DNA from: Solibacter sp039934035
Lineage (GTDB): Bacteria > Acidobacteriota > Terriglobia > Bryobacterales > Bryobacteraceae
Assembly (NCBI GenBank): GCA_039934035.1
Contig: JBDTMZ010000107.1
Coordinates: 112,285-176,284 of the forward strand
DNA: 64,000 nt
Reading direction: 5' to 3'
In this document: one piece after another, positions 14,476-25,300 of the stretch
How the letters are laid out: each line of letters opens with the position of its first letter
How positions within the stretch are numbered: position 1 is the stretch's first letter
Translations under genes and position numbers: made by a program
Notes under the pieces: generated by a model
What the model saw: only the letters and a program-made list of their open reading frames with translations
Database searches by the model: none
What the model was told of the DNA's origin: nothing

Positions 14476-17442
14476 ATGGGTTTGGTGCGATCGCAGCTGG
14501 CTCTTTTCATTCTGCTTCTGGCAGCAGCGCGGCCCCGAAGCCTTCTTGCGCAATATCAGAAGTATGAAGGCCAGCCGGTGGTCAATATCCGGTTCGAGCC
14601 GGCCGAGCAGCCCCTGGAAGGCGCGGAGCTCTTCGAGATGCTGCCACTGAAGCGCGATCAGCTGCTGCGCATGGCCGTGGTGCGCGCGAGCATCGAACGC
14701 CTGTTCGCCACCGGCAGATACCGCGACATACAGGTGGACGCTGAGCCTTACAACGGCGGCGTGATCGTGAAATTCCTGACCACCAACAGCTGGTTCGTCG
14801 GCAACGTGTCGGTAGGCGGCAACGTGGACGACCCGCCGCCCCAGGGTCAGTTGGCCAATGCCTCGCGGCTTGACCTGGGGCAACCGTATACGGATCGCGA
14901 TCTGGATGTGGCGGTCGCATCCCAACGCCGCCTCCTCGAAAGCAACGGGCTGTACCTTAGCAGCATCCGCCCCGTCTTCGATTACGATAACGCGCACCAG
15001 CAGATCAATATTCGATTCGAGATCGATAGCGGGCGGCGCGCCCGCTTCGGCGCTCCGGAACTGCTGGGCGATTTCAAGCTGGACCCGGATCGCATCCTGA
15101 GCGCCACCAAGTTTCGCCGCTGGATCATCCACACCTGGAAGCCGGTCAGCCAATTGCGCGTTCGCCAGGGGCTGGACGGCGTGCGTTCACTGCTGCAAAA
15201 GGAGAACCGCCTGGAGGCGAAGGTCGGGCTCGAAGGCGTGCGCTATGACGAGTCGACGAATCAGGCGATCCCCACCCTGCGCATCGATGCGGGGCCGCGC
15301 ATTCAGGTCAACACCATCGGCGCCAGCGTCTCCAAGGGCAAACTGCGGCGCCTGATTCCGGTGTTCGAAGAGCACGCAGTGGATCACGATTTATTGGTGG
15401 AAGGTGCGCATAACCTGCGCGATCATTTCCAGGCGCAGGGCTATTTCGAAACGCAGGTGGAGTTCAAGCAGCAGAAGGTGATCAACGACCAAGCCAACCT
15501 GGATTTCCTGGTGAACACCGGCAAGCGGCACCAGCTGGTCAACATCGCGATCCAGGGAAACCGCTATTTTTCCACTAGCGACATCCGCGAGCGCATGTAC
15601 CTTCAGACGGCGAACTTCCTGCAGTTCCCCCATGGACGATACAGCGAGAGCCTGCTGCGCCGCGACCGCGAGAACATCGAGAATCTGTATGCGTCCAACG
15701 GCTATCGCGACGCCAAGGTCACCGCCCGCTCGATTGACGATTATCAAGGGAAGGCCGGCAACATTTCAGTGACCCTGGACATCGAGGAAGGTCCGCAGTA
15801 CCTCATCAAGAGCGTGCAGGTGAACGGGATTCAACGCTTCGATCTGAACCGCATCCTGGCCAAACTCAGTTCCACCGAGGGACAGCCCTTCAGCGAATTC
15901 AACGTGGCGGTGGACCGCGATACGATCCTGGCGGAGTACTTCGACAGCGGGTTTCCGAAAGCCACGTTCGAATGGAGTTCCAAACCCGCGGAGGAACCGA
16001 ACCGCATAGAACTGGTGTTCACGATTCACGAAGGGCGCCAGCAGTTCGTGCGGCAGGTGCTGATCAATCCGCAGGGCCTGCAGACCACGCGTCCCGGGCT
16101 GGTGGCGCGCAACCTGCGCGTCAATCCGGGCGACCCGCTTTCCCCGACCGCGATCAGCGCCACCCAGCGCCGCCTCTACGACCTGGGCGTGTTCGCACGC
16201 GTGGATGCCGCGGTGGAGAATCCGGACGGCGATACCGATCGCAAGTACGTGCTCTACAACATGGAGGAGGCCGCGCGCTATTCCCTGGCCGCCGGCGTGG
16301 GGGCGGAACTGGCGCGCATCGGCGGCTGCCAAAGCTGTCTGGGATCGGGAGAGACGGGCTTCTCCGCACGCGTTTCGCTCGACCTGGCGCGCAATAACCT
16401 TTGGGGAATCGGACACAGCGTCAGCGTCCGGACGCGCGTTTCCAATCTCGACAAACGCGGCATCCTGACCTACAACTGGCCGCGGTTCCGCAGCAAGGAG
16501 AACTTCGGCCTCTCGTTCTCGGGACTCTACGAGAATTCGCGCGACGTGCGCACGTTTTCCTACATTCGCCAGGAGGTCTCGGCACAAATCTCGCAACGCG
16601 TCAATAAGGCCAGCACCCTGTTCTATCGCTACGCCTATCGCCGCGTGGTGGTGGACGACCAGACGCTCAAGATCACGCCGTTCCTGATTCCTCTGCTCTC
16701 CCAACCGGTGCGTGTCGGCCTGGTGTCCCTCACCTGGGTGCTGGATCGCCGCGACGATCCGGTGGAACCACACAAGGGCGTCTACAACACGATCGACGTC
16801 GGGCTTGCCTGGCACGGACTGGGATCGCAGCCGAATTTCGGACGCCTGCTGATTCGCAACGCGACCTATCACCCGATCGGCAAGCGCTTCGTGCTGGCGC
16901 GCAGCACGGAAATCGGCGACATGCAATCCTTCAACATCAATGGCGATCCGCTGGCCGTGATCCCCCTGCCGGAACGCTTCTTCGGCGGCGGCGGATCTTC
17001 TCATCGCGGATTCCCGGAGAATCAGGCCGGACCGCGCGACCCCACCACCGGCTTCCCGCTGGGCGGCACGTTCCTGCTGTTCAACCAAACCGAACTCCGC
17101 ATGCCGCTCATCGGCGACAATATCAGCGGCGTCGTCTTTCACGATATGGGCAATATTTATACCAAGGCAGGCAACTTTTCACTCCGGCAGCACCAGCGGG
17201 ACAGCCGCGATTTCGATTACATGGTCCACGCCGTCGGCTTCGGTATCCGGTATCGCACTCCGGTGGGCCCCTTGCGCGTGGACCTTGCGTACAGCGTCAA
17301 CGGCCCGTCCTACTACGGTTTCAAAGGAACGCAGCAGGACCTGATCAACGCCGGCGTCAACCCCTGCGCCACCTCCAACAAATGCGAAGTGCAGCGGGTG
17401 AGCCGTTTCCAATATTTCTTCTCGATCGGACAAACGTTTTGA
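14476..17442 (+). CDS. bamA: BamA/Omp85-family outer-membrane assembly protein
   Basis: 988 residues from the ATG at 14476, chosen because it gives a signal peptide (MGLVRSQLALFILLLAAARP) and stays clear of the divergent ThiF-like gene. The N-terminal half contains several POTRA domains (for example VNIAIQGNRYFSTSDIRERM and IKSVQVNGIQRFDLNRILAK). The C-terminal part is an Omp85 beta-barrel with the conserved GGSSHRGFPE strand and RYRTPVGPLRVDLAY, ending in a terminal Phe as outer-membrane barrels do. It folds barrels into the outer membrane; a TamA-like role is possible because tamB lies in the same operon. Confidence 0.9.
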   Translation: MGLVRSQLALFILLLAAARPRSLLAQYQKYEGQPVVNIRFEPAEQPLEGAELFEMLPLKRDQLLRMAVVRASIERLFATGRYRDIQVDAEPYNGGVIVKFLTTNSWFVGNVSVGGNVDDPPPQGQLANASRLDLGQPYTDRDLDVAVASQRRLLESNGLYLSSIRPVFDYDNAHQQINIRFEIDSGRRARFGAPELLGDFKLDPDRILSATKFRRWIIHTWKPVSQLRVRQGLDGVRSLLQKENRLEAKVGLEGVRYDESTNQAIPTLRIDAGPRIQVNTIGASVSKGKLRRLIPVFEEHAVDHDLLVEGAHNLRDHFQAQGYFETQVEFKQQKVINDQANLDFLVNTGKRHQLVNIAIQGNRYFSTSDIRERMYLQTANFLQFPHGRYSESLLRRDRENIENLYASNGYRDAKVTARSIDDYQGKAGNISVTLDIEEGPQYLIKSVQVNGIQRFDLNRILAKLSSTEGQPFSEFNVAVDRDTILAEYFDSGFPKATFEWSSKPAEEPNRIELVFTIHEGRQQFVRQVLINPQGLQTTRPGLVARNLRVNPGDPLSPTAISATQRRLYDLGVFARVDAAVENPDGDTDRKYVLYNMEEAARYSLAAGVGAELARIGGCQSCLGSGETGFSARVSLDLARNNLWGIGHSVSVRTRVSNLDKRGILTYNWPRFRSKENFGLSFSGLYENSRDVRTFSYIRQEVSAQISQRVNKASTLFYRYAYRRVVVDDQTLKITPFLIPLLSQPVRVGLVSLTWVLDRRDDPVEPHKGVYNTIDVGLAWHGLGSQPNFGRLLIRNATYHPIGKRFVLARSTEIGDMQSFNINGDPLAVIPLPERFFGGGGSSHRGFPENQAGPRDPTTGFPLGGTFLLFNQTELRMPLIGDNISGVVFHDMGNIYTKAGNFSLRQHQRDSRDFDYMVHAVGFGIRYRTPVGPLRVDLAYSVNGPSYYGFKGTQQDLINAGVNPCATSNKCEVQRVSRFQYFFSIGQTF

Positions 17443-18107
17443 AGCGCGCCGCTCCATTTCGGCAGGTCGCGGCGGTGGCTCTGGCCATGGCAACGGCCCT
17501 TGGTGCGCGCGCGGAAGTCATCGACCGCATCGCCGCTTCCGTGGGCAATCGCGTGATCACCGCGAGCGACCTGGACCGCCAGATTCGCGTGGCCGCATTC
17601 CTCGATGGGGTTGCGCCCGAATTTAGCGCGGCACGTAAGAAGGCCACGGTCAACGCCATGATCGAGCAGAAGCTGGTGCAATCCGAACTCGCCAACAGCC
17701 GCTATCCCCTGCCGGACCCCGCCGAACTCATTCCCGTCATCGAGCAGTTCAAGAAGGAGCATTTTAAGGACGACGCGGAGTATCAGGCTTCGCTGGCGTC
17801 GCACGGCATTACGGAGGACGATTTCAAGGAGTTGCTGCTCTGGCAGCGCACCCTACTGCTCTTCATTCAGGTGCGTTTCGAAACCGGCGTGCAGTTGGGC
17901 GCCAGCGAGGTGGAAGACTACTTCGCTAAAACGGTGAAGCCCGCCGCGGAGGCTGCCCGCCCCGGCCAACCGGTCAGGCTCGAGGACTACCGCGAACAGA
18001 TCGAGCGCAAGCTTACAGGCCAGAAGGCCGACGAGCAGATGGACACCTGGCTGCGCGACGTCCGCCGCCGCACCGACATCGTCGTCCACGAAGAGGTGCT
18101 GCGATGA
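17439..18107 (+). CDS. SurA N-terminal domain periplasmic chaperone
   Basis: 222 residues from a TTG that overlaps the bamA stop as TTGA, giving a signal peptide (LKRAAPFRQVAAVALAMATA). The mature protein begins VIDRIAASVGNRVITASDLD, the classic SurA_N opening, and continues with the chaperone helices (MIEQKLVQSELANSR, KELLLWQRTLLLFI). No parvulin PPIase domain follows, so it is a chaperone-only SurA relative. Its place between bamA and tamB suggests that it escorts unfolded outer-membrane proteins to the barrel machinery. The stop overlaps the tamB ATG as ATGA. Confidence 0.85.
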   Translation: MKRAAPFRQVAAVALAMATALGARAEVIDRIAASVGNRVITASDLDRQIRVAAFLDGVAPEFSAARKKATVNAMIEQKLVQSELANSRYPLPDPAELIPVIEQFKKEHFKDDAEYQASLASHGITEDDFKELLLWQRTLLLFIQVRFETGVQLGASEVEDYFAKTVKPAAEAARPGQPVRLEDYREQIERKLTGQKADEQMDTWLRDVRRRTDIVVHEEVLR

Positions 18108-21100
18108 AGAAGAAAGTGGTGTGGCGCGTCTTCCTGGCTTTGGCGGCGCTCGTGGTGATTGCCGGTATCTGGGCGGTGTACATCGTACAGACCGCCTGGT
18201 TCTTCGACAAGGTGCGCAACGCCATCGTCAGTACAGTGGAGACCGCGACCGGCGGCCGTGTGGAACTTGCGTCTTTCCAATTTGACTGGAGGCAGATGCG
18301 CGCCGAGGTCCGCGGCTTCACCTTGCACGGCACGGAAGCGGCCGGCAAGCCGCCGCTTTTGCATGCGGAGCGGGTCGCCGTAGGCCTCAAGATCGTCTCC
18401 ATTCTGCGCAAAGATGTCGACATCCAATCGCTCACCGTGTCGGACCCGCGCATCTATCTGACGATCGGCCCAGACGGGCGCACCAACGTGCCAGAGCCAA
18501 AGGTGCATTCCACCTCCAAGAGCAACACGGTGGAGGATATCCTGAAGCTCGCGATTGGCCGCTTCACGCTGGAGCGCGGCGTCTTCGAAGTGGAAGCGCG
18601 CACGCGCATTCCCTTTGCCGCGCGCGGCGAAAATCTCAATGTCTCACTGGCCTACGAACTGGCCCTCCCGCGCTATCGCGGTAAGCTTTCCATCCAGCCT
18701 CTCTACCTGAGCTATGACGATTACGGGCCCGCCCCCTTCCAGGTGAATCTCGCCGTGGCGATGGAGAAGAACCGCATTGCGGTGGAATCGGGAACGCTGG
18801 CTACTGGCGCAACTCAGATCGACCTGAAAGGCGCGCTCGAGGACCTCGCTGCGCCGCATGCGGCCTTTCAATATCAGGCGCGCGCCACGCTCAGCGATAT
18901 CGCGCGCATCTTCCGTGTGTCGCAGTTGCGAGCCGGCAAGGCGGTGGTCGACGGCACCGGCATCTGGAACCCTGCGAGCGGGCTGGATTTAACCGGCACG
19001 GTTCACTCCACCGGCGTGGAATACCGCGACGACGCCATCCGCCTGACGGACTTCCGTGCCGAGGGCGCGGTGTCCGCCAGCGGGCGCGGAGTGAGCGCCA
19101 CCGGTGTGCGGATCGCCGGCTTCTACGCCAACGGGCCGCGTCGCGAAGGCGTGCAAGGAACGGTCGCTAAATTCCTGCTCTTGAAGAGGGACATCGCCAT
19201 CGATGGCGTTGCGCTCGCACTGGTGAACGGCACTTTCCGGGGCAGCGCGAAACTGCGCCAGCTGGAGAACTACTCCGTCACCGGTGAAATCAGCGGCATC
19301 GACACGCGCCGAGTGGTCGCGCTTTACAGCAGTGCGGCCCTCCCCTGGGACGCTCTGGTGTTCGGCCCGCTGACGCTTGAAGGGTCGTTGAAGCGCGGGC
19401 GCGACCTGCGCGCGACAGGCCAATTCACGCTGGCCCCCGCGCCTGCGTCGGAGCCCGTTCACGGTCAGCTCCAACTGGCATACGATGGCGAACATCGCAC
19501 CGTGGCAGTGGGCCAGTCCACCGTGACGCTGCCTCATACCCGGGCTGAGTTCAGCGGCGCGCTGCAAAGTGAATTAAAGGTCCGCCTGGAGACCACCGAT
19601 CTCAAAGACGTACTGCCGGTGCTGGGCGACAGCGCGGCGGCGCTTCCCGTGCAACTCACCAACGGTTCCGTCCGCTTCGAAGGCAGCGTTACCGGTGACC
19701 TGGACAATCCACGCATAGCGGGCCACCTTCGGGCAGCCAACGTCGCCTACTCCGGACAGCGCGCCGATTCGCTGGAAGCGGACATCGCTCTCGCCGCGGA
19801 CTATCTCCGCGTGCAGAACGCGACGGCCACTCAAGGCGCGTTACGCGCGCAGTTCCAGGGGTCGATCGGACTGAGCCAGTGGAAGACCGCCGACACCAGT
19901 CCCGTAGCCGGCACCGGTTCGGTTCGCAATGCCGATGTCACGGAGCTCGCCGCCATCTTCCAGGTTAAGAACTTGCCGGTCACGGGCATCCTGAACGGTT
20001 CCGCCCAGGTGAACGGCACGCTTACCACGCTGCGCGCCGAAGCCGATCTCGACCTTTCGAAAGGGACCCTGCAAGAGGAACCGTTCGACCGTTTCACCGC
20101 ACATGCGACCTATGCGAACAACGTGTTGACGGTAGCCAATGGGTTGCTGACCGCCGGGCCAAAGCAGGTCCGGCTGGCTGCCACGCTACAACACCAGCCC
20201 GGACATTTCGACACCGGACGCCTGCGCTTCGATATCGCCAGCAACGTGATCGAGGTCGAGGAGATCCGGACCCTGGCGCAGGCGCGCCCCGGCCTTCGCG
20301 GCACGCTGCAAGTGACCGCGCGCGGCCAGATCGAACTGCAACCCGCCTCGAAGACCCCCTACCGTATCGACGAACTCAACGCCGACGTGGTCACCACGGG
20401 AGTGGAACTGGATGGACAGTCGCTCGGCGAGAGCCATCTCACGGCGACCTCGCAGGGGCAGGTGTTGCGCGCCCATATCGAATCGTCGGTTGCGGGTTCG
20501 GTTTTGAAAGGCGACGGCCAATGGCGGCTGGAAGGTGATTATCCCGGTACCGCCGACATCACGTTCTCGCGTTTGGATCTGGTGCGCCTCAAGCCGTGGC
20601 TGAGCTCTTCCGGCACCAGTGAACCGGCACAGTTCACCGGCTTCGCGGAGGGGGCAATCCATGTGGAAGGTCCTGCCGCGAACCCGCGCGCACTGAAAGC
20701 GGAGTTGCGGATCCCTGAATTCCAACTCGGCGCGTCGCCGGGAGTCACCGACCCTACGGGCGCGCTCATGATCAAGAACAGCGGCCCGATTGTGGTGCGC
20801 GCCAACAATTCCGTCATTACGGTGGAAAGCGCGCATCTGGTGGGGCGCGGCACGGATCTCAACCTGACCGGACGTTATGCGATCGATCAGAAGAGTCCCC
20901 TGGACGCGCGCGTGAATGGCCGCATCGACCTGGCTCTCCTGCAGGATTTCAGTGAGGACTTCGTTTCCAGCGGCAGCCTGGTTACCGATGCCACGGTGCG
21001 CGGCACCTTCAGCGATCCGCAGATCAACGGGCGCATCAGTTTCGAGCACGCGGAGTTGAACATTGTCGACGTGCCGAATGGCATTTCGGAAGCCAGCGGC

Positions 21101-22192
21101 ACCGTGATCTTCACCAAAGACCGCGCCACCATCCAAAGCCTGACCGGAGAGACTGGCGGCGGCCGGATCGATCTTTCCGGTTTTGCCAGCTATGGCGGGG
21201 GCCAACTGGTGTTCCGCCTGCATGCCCGCGCCCGGGAAGTGCGCGTGCGCTATCCCGAAGGCGTCAGCACGGTGGCGGACGCCAACCTCAATCTCACAGG
21301 CACCACGGATAGCAGCATGTTGTCCGGGACGGTGACTGTGCGGCGCACGGGAATCAATCTACAGTCTGATTTCAGCGGCATTCTCGCACGGTCCGCCGAA
21401 CCCGTGCAGACGCCGTCGGCGCGCAAGGGTTTGCTGGGCGGAATGAGTTTCGACGTGCAGATAGAGACCTCACCCGACATTCAACTGCAAAGTTCGCTGA
21501 CCGAGAATCTGCAGGCCGAGGCCAACCTGCGGCTGCGCGGCACGGCGAGCAATCCCGCGATTCTCGGGCGCATCAATATCACGCAGGGCAAGCTGACCTT
21601 CTTCGGCACCAAGTACACGCTCAGCCAGGGCAGCATCGCGTTTTATAACCCGGTGAAGGTGGAGCCGATTATCAACATCGACCTGGAAACCAAGGCGCGC
21701 GGCATCGACATCACGCTCACGGTCTCCGGCCCGATCACCAAATTGAGCCTAACGCCGCGCAGCGATCCGCCGCTACAGTTCAGCGAAATCGTGGCGGTGC
21801 TGGCCACCGGGCGCACGCCCACGTCGGACCCGTCGCTTCTGACGCAGCAGAGCTCGGAGCCGCAATCGTGGCAGCAGATGGGGGCCTCGGCGCTGCTCGG
21901 CTCCGCCATTGCCAATCCGGTGGCCGGCCGCCTGCAGCGCTTCTTCGGTGTCAGCAAGCTGCGCATCGACCCGACGCTATCCGGCGTGGAAAACAGTCCG
22001 CAGGCGCGCCTCACGCTGGAACAACAGGTGACGCCGGCCATCACGTTTACTTACATCACCAACGTAACCAGCAGCAACCCGCAAGTAATACGCGTGGAAT
22101 GGGCGTTCTCCAAGCAATGGTCGGCCGTCGCGCTACGCGAAGAAAATGGCCTGTTCGGCCTGGATTTTTTCTACAAACGCAGATTCAAGTGA
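18104..22192 (+). CDS. tamB: TamB/AsmA-like translocation and assembly protein
   Basis: 1362 residues. One N-terminal membrane anchor (VVWRVFLALAALVVIAGIWA) precedes a very long beta-rich periplasmic region with repeating GxxxLxG-type strands. It ends in the TamB C-terminal domain (ITQGKLTFFGTKYTLSQGSI, then SDPPLQFSEIVAVLATGR, and the last residues FFYKRRFK). TamB-like proteins span the periplasm and move lipids or help outer-membrane protein insertion. Start and stop couplings with the upstream genes show one operon; in bacteria without TamA, TamB is thought to work with BamA itself. Confidence 0.92.
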   Translation: MKKKVVWRVFLALAALVVIAGIWAVYIVQTAWFFDKVRNAIVSTVETATGGRVELASFQFDWRQMRAEVRGFTLHGTEAAGKPPLLHAERVAVGLKIVSILRKDVDIQSLTVSDPRIYLTIGPDGRTNVPEPKVHSTSKSNTVEDILKLAIGRFTLERGVFEVEARTRIPFAARGENLNVSLAYELALPRYRGKLSIQPLYLSYDDYGPAPFQVNLAVAMEKNRIAVESGTLATGATQIDLKGALEDLAAPHAAFQYQARATLSDIARIFRVSQLRAGKAVVDGTGIWNPASGLDLTGTVHSTGVEYRDDAIRLTDFRAEGAVSASGRGVSATGVRIAGFYANGPRREGVQGTVAKFLLLKRDIAIDGVALALVNGTFRGSAKLRQLENYSVTGEISGIDTRRVVALYSSAALPWDALVFGPLTLEGSLKRGRDLRATGQFTLAPAPASEPVHGQLQLAYDGEHRTVAVGQSTVTLPHTRAEFSGALQSELKVRLETTDLKDVLPVLGDSAAALPVQLTNGSVRFEGSVTGDLDNPRIAGHLRAANVAYSGQRADSLEADIALAADYLRVQNATATQGALRAQFQGSIGLSQWKTADTSPVAGTGSVRNADVTELAAIFQVKNLPVTGILNGSAQVNGTLTTLRAEADLDLSKGTLQEEPFDRFTAHATYANNVLTVANGLLTAGPKQVRLAATLQHQPGHFDTGRLRFDIASNVIEVEEIRTLAQARPGLRGTLQVTARGQIELQPASKTPYRIDELNADVVTTGVELDGQSLGESHLTATSQGQVLRAHIESSVAGSVLKGDGQWRLEGDYPGTADITFSRLDLVRLKPWLSSSGTSEPAQFTGFAEGAIHVEGPAANPRALKAELRIPEFQLGASPGVTDPTGALMIKNSGPIVVRANNSVITVESAHLVGRGTDLNLTGRYAIDQKSPLDARVNGRIDLALLQDFSEDFVSSGSLVTDATVRGTFSDPQINGRISFEHAELNIVDVPNGISEASGTVIFTKDRATIQSLTGETGGGRIDLSGFASYGGGQLVFRLHARAREVRVRYPEGVSTVADANLNLTGTTDSSMLSGTVTVRRTGINLQSDFSGILARSAEPVQTPSARKGLLGGMSFDVQIETSPDIQLQSSLTENLQAEANLRLRGTASNPAILGRINITQGKLTFFGTKYTLSQGSIAFYNPVKVEPIINIDLETKARGIDITLTVSGPITKLSLTPRSDPPLQFSEIVAVLATGRTPTSDPSLLTQQSSEPQSWQQMGASALLGSAIANPVAGRLQRFFGVSKLRIDPTLSGVENSPQARLTLEQQVTPAITFTYITNVTSSNPQVIRVEWAFSKQWSAVALREENGLFGLDFFYKRRFK

Positions 22193-22351
22193 GACGGACC
22201 TGCCGGCTCGCGACGCGGAGAGGTAACGCGGGATGGCTCTCCAGAGTTAATGAAACCTTAATCCCCGGCGGCATTCCGCCGCATCGAATTGGTGGAAACT
22301 GAATAAAATAGTAAGACGTCCTAAGCACAGCACTTTTCAGCCTGGAGAACT

Positions 22352-25300
22352 ATGCACGTTCCTCGTATCCTAACTGCCGTCATGATTTTGATGGCCGCCG
22401 GCGTGACCGTCATGCCCGGCCAGTACGCGCGCAACCGTTACGCTCTGATTCTGGAAGATCAGCCGGTGGCTGCCCGTTTCACCAGCCATGAACAACTGCG
22501 TACCGCCGCCGCCGATGGCTACCGCCGCCAGTTGGATGCGCGCCAGCTCGCCGTGCATCGCGAACTGCAGCGCCGGAACGTACCCATCATCAGCTCCGTC
22601 TCCGAAGTGCTGAACGCGGTCTTCGTGACCGCCACGCCGGACCGTCTGGCCGAACTCTCCGCGATTCCCGGTGTGATTGGCGTACGCCCGATGCGCCAGA
22701 TGCATCTCACGCTGAATAAGGCCACGCAGGTGATGAACGCGCCCGCCGCGTGGAACCTGGTGGGCGGACAATCCAAGGCCGGAGCCGGCATCAAGATCGG
22801 CATCCTCGATACGGGCATCGATCAGAATCACCCGGCGTTCCAGGATTCTTCGCTGACCGCCCCCGCCGGCTTTCCCAAGTGCAGCGGCAGCGCCGACGCC
22901 TGCAGCTACACCAATAGTAAGGTGATCGTGGCGCGCAGCTACGTGAGCAGCATCGTCAAGGGCAACATTGCCGACGCCAGCAATCCCGCAACGGATTCGC
23001 TGCCCGACGACTACTCGCCACGCGACCGCATCGGCCATGGCAGCGCCGTTGCTTCCGCAGCTGCCGGTAATGTCAACTCCGGCGGCAGCATTACCTTCTC
23101 CGGCATGGCGCCGAAGGCGTGGCTCGGCAATTACAAGATCTGGGGCTCGCCTTCCGTCAGCGAACCGGCGCCCGAGGATGTGTGGATTACCGCATTGAAC
23201 GATGCGGTGGCCGACGGTATGGACGTGATCAACATGTCCAGCGGCGGCACTGCGCTCACCGGCGCGCTCGACACCGGCGCGGCCTGCAGCGCGGGTGCGA
23301 ATGTCCCCTGCGATCCGCTGGCGATGGCCTTCGAGAATGCCGCCAAGACCGTGGTGGTGGTGGTGGCGGCGGGCAACGATGGATATTGGGCAGCCAACTA
23401 CCCCAACTTCAACAGCATCACATCGCCGGCCACTGCGCCGTCCGTGATTACCGTCGGCGCCACCACCAACTCGCATGTCATGGCGCCCAGCGTGAAAGTG
23501 CTCAGCGCCAACGTCCCCTCCAATCTCCAGAACATTCCCGCTCTGCCAAGCGATTCCTGGTTTCAGCCCTCCGGATTCGGCGCCAACACGGCGCCGCTGA
23601 TCGACGCCGCCACCGCTGGCGACGCGTTCGCCTGCAAAGCGCTGAGCCCCTACTCGTTGCTCGGCGCTTTCGCGCTTGTGCAACGCGGGCCCACGGGTAG
23701 CGGCGCATGCACCTTCGACGACAAAGCGCAGAACGTCCAGGATGCCGGCGCCATCGGCATGATCATATTTAACTCGGCCGACTCGGGGGCTCTCAGACCG
23801 CCTTTCGCGATCGAAGGCGTAGAATATTTCGTCGGCCCTGTGGTGGGGTTGACCAATGCGGATGGCGTCGCGCTCAAGAATTACCTGGCTTCGAATCCCG
23901 GCGTCAGCGTCGTGATCGACCGCGCCGGCATCGAAATGGATACGAATGCCTACAGTCAGCTTGTCGGCTTCTCACCGCCTGTGGTAGTAAATCAGCTGGC
24001 CAGCTACTCCTCTTTTGGTCCCAGTACGGGCGATGGCGGAATCAAACCCGAAATCGTGGCCACCGGCGGTCTGGACGTTAATCTTTTCCCGGACCCGCTC
24101 AATGGCTACGTCTATCCGTATGCCGGCCTCTACATGGCGACCCAACGGTACGACCCGCTTGGCGATTTCTATAGCGACAACGGATACATGGCCTATGAAG
24201 GCACGAGCTTCGCGGCACCCATTGTGGCAGGCGCCGCGGCGCTGGTCAAACAGGCACATCCCAAGTACACTCCCGCGCAAATCAAGTCGGCGATCGTGAA
24301 CACCGCGGCGCAGGACGTCACCACCGACACGTTCGGCTCTGCCGTGGACGTGGAATGGCTGGGCGCCGGACGGCTCGATGCCGGTCTGGCTGCCAATTCC
24401 AACATCACGCTACAGGTGCTGGATCAACCTGCCGCCGCGAACCCTGCCATGGTTGCGACGCTGAATTTCGGTATTCTGAAGTCCGGCACGGCGCTGCCAA
24501 TCACTAAACAGGTAGTGGTGACCAACAACGGAACGGCGTCTGTCACGCTGGCCATCGCCGTGCTCACGGGCGCCGCCGCGAGCGGCACCACCATCACCGC
24601 CGATAAGACTTCGCTCACGCTGGCTGGGGGCGCGCAGGGCACATTTAATGTTGCGCTCGGCGGCGCGGTACCGAAAGCGGGCGCATACTCCGGCGGGGTG
24701 ACCTTGCAGGCCACAGGCGTCTCGCTGCGCGTGCCGTACCTCTTCCTGGTCGGTACCGGCACGCCGTGGAATTTCTACCCCCTGTTCGGTAGTCCCGATG
24801 GCATCGTGGGCACGGACGCCGGCTTAGTGGCGGTGAAGACAGTGGATTCGTATGGCGTTCCGGCCCCCGGTACGCCGGTCGTATTCACGGTGTCTCCGCG
24901 CGGGTCGCTCACGCTGCGCAGCGTGGCGGGCGCCCCCACTTGCTCGCCGGCCAGTTCCACCACCAGAGTCACCTGCAACACGGACGCGAACGGCATCGCG
25001 TACGCCGATATGCTGCTCGGCGCCAGCCCTTCGAGTTCGGTCTCGGTCACCGCGCTCGCCGTCGGCTACAGCAGTTCGTTCTCGGGTTCCATTCGCCAGC
25101 AACCGACCATCAACGCCAACGGTGTGTTGGATGGCGGCTCGTTCACGAGCCCCATCGCCCCCGGCTCGTACGTGTCAATCTTTGGTTCCAACCTGAGCGA
25201 CTATAGCGACGAGGTGACGCTCGCGCCCCATGCGCTGCCGCTCTCGCTCGACGACGTCACCGTCAGCTTCGACGTGCCGTCGGCGAAGATCAGCGTGCCG

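Noticed and set aside
15766..17142. 458-codon minus-strand frame
   Set aside because: Antisense of the bamA barrel region, His/Arg/Ala-rich and without motifs.
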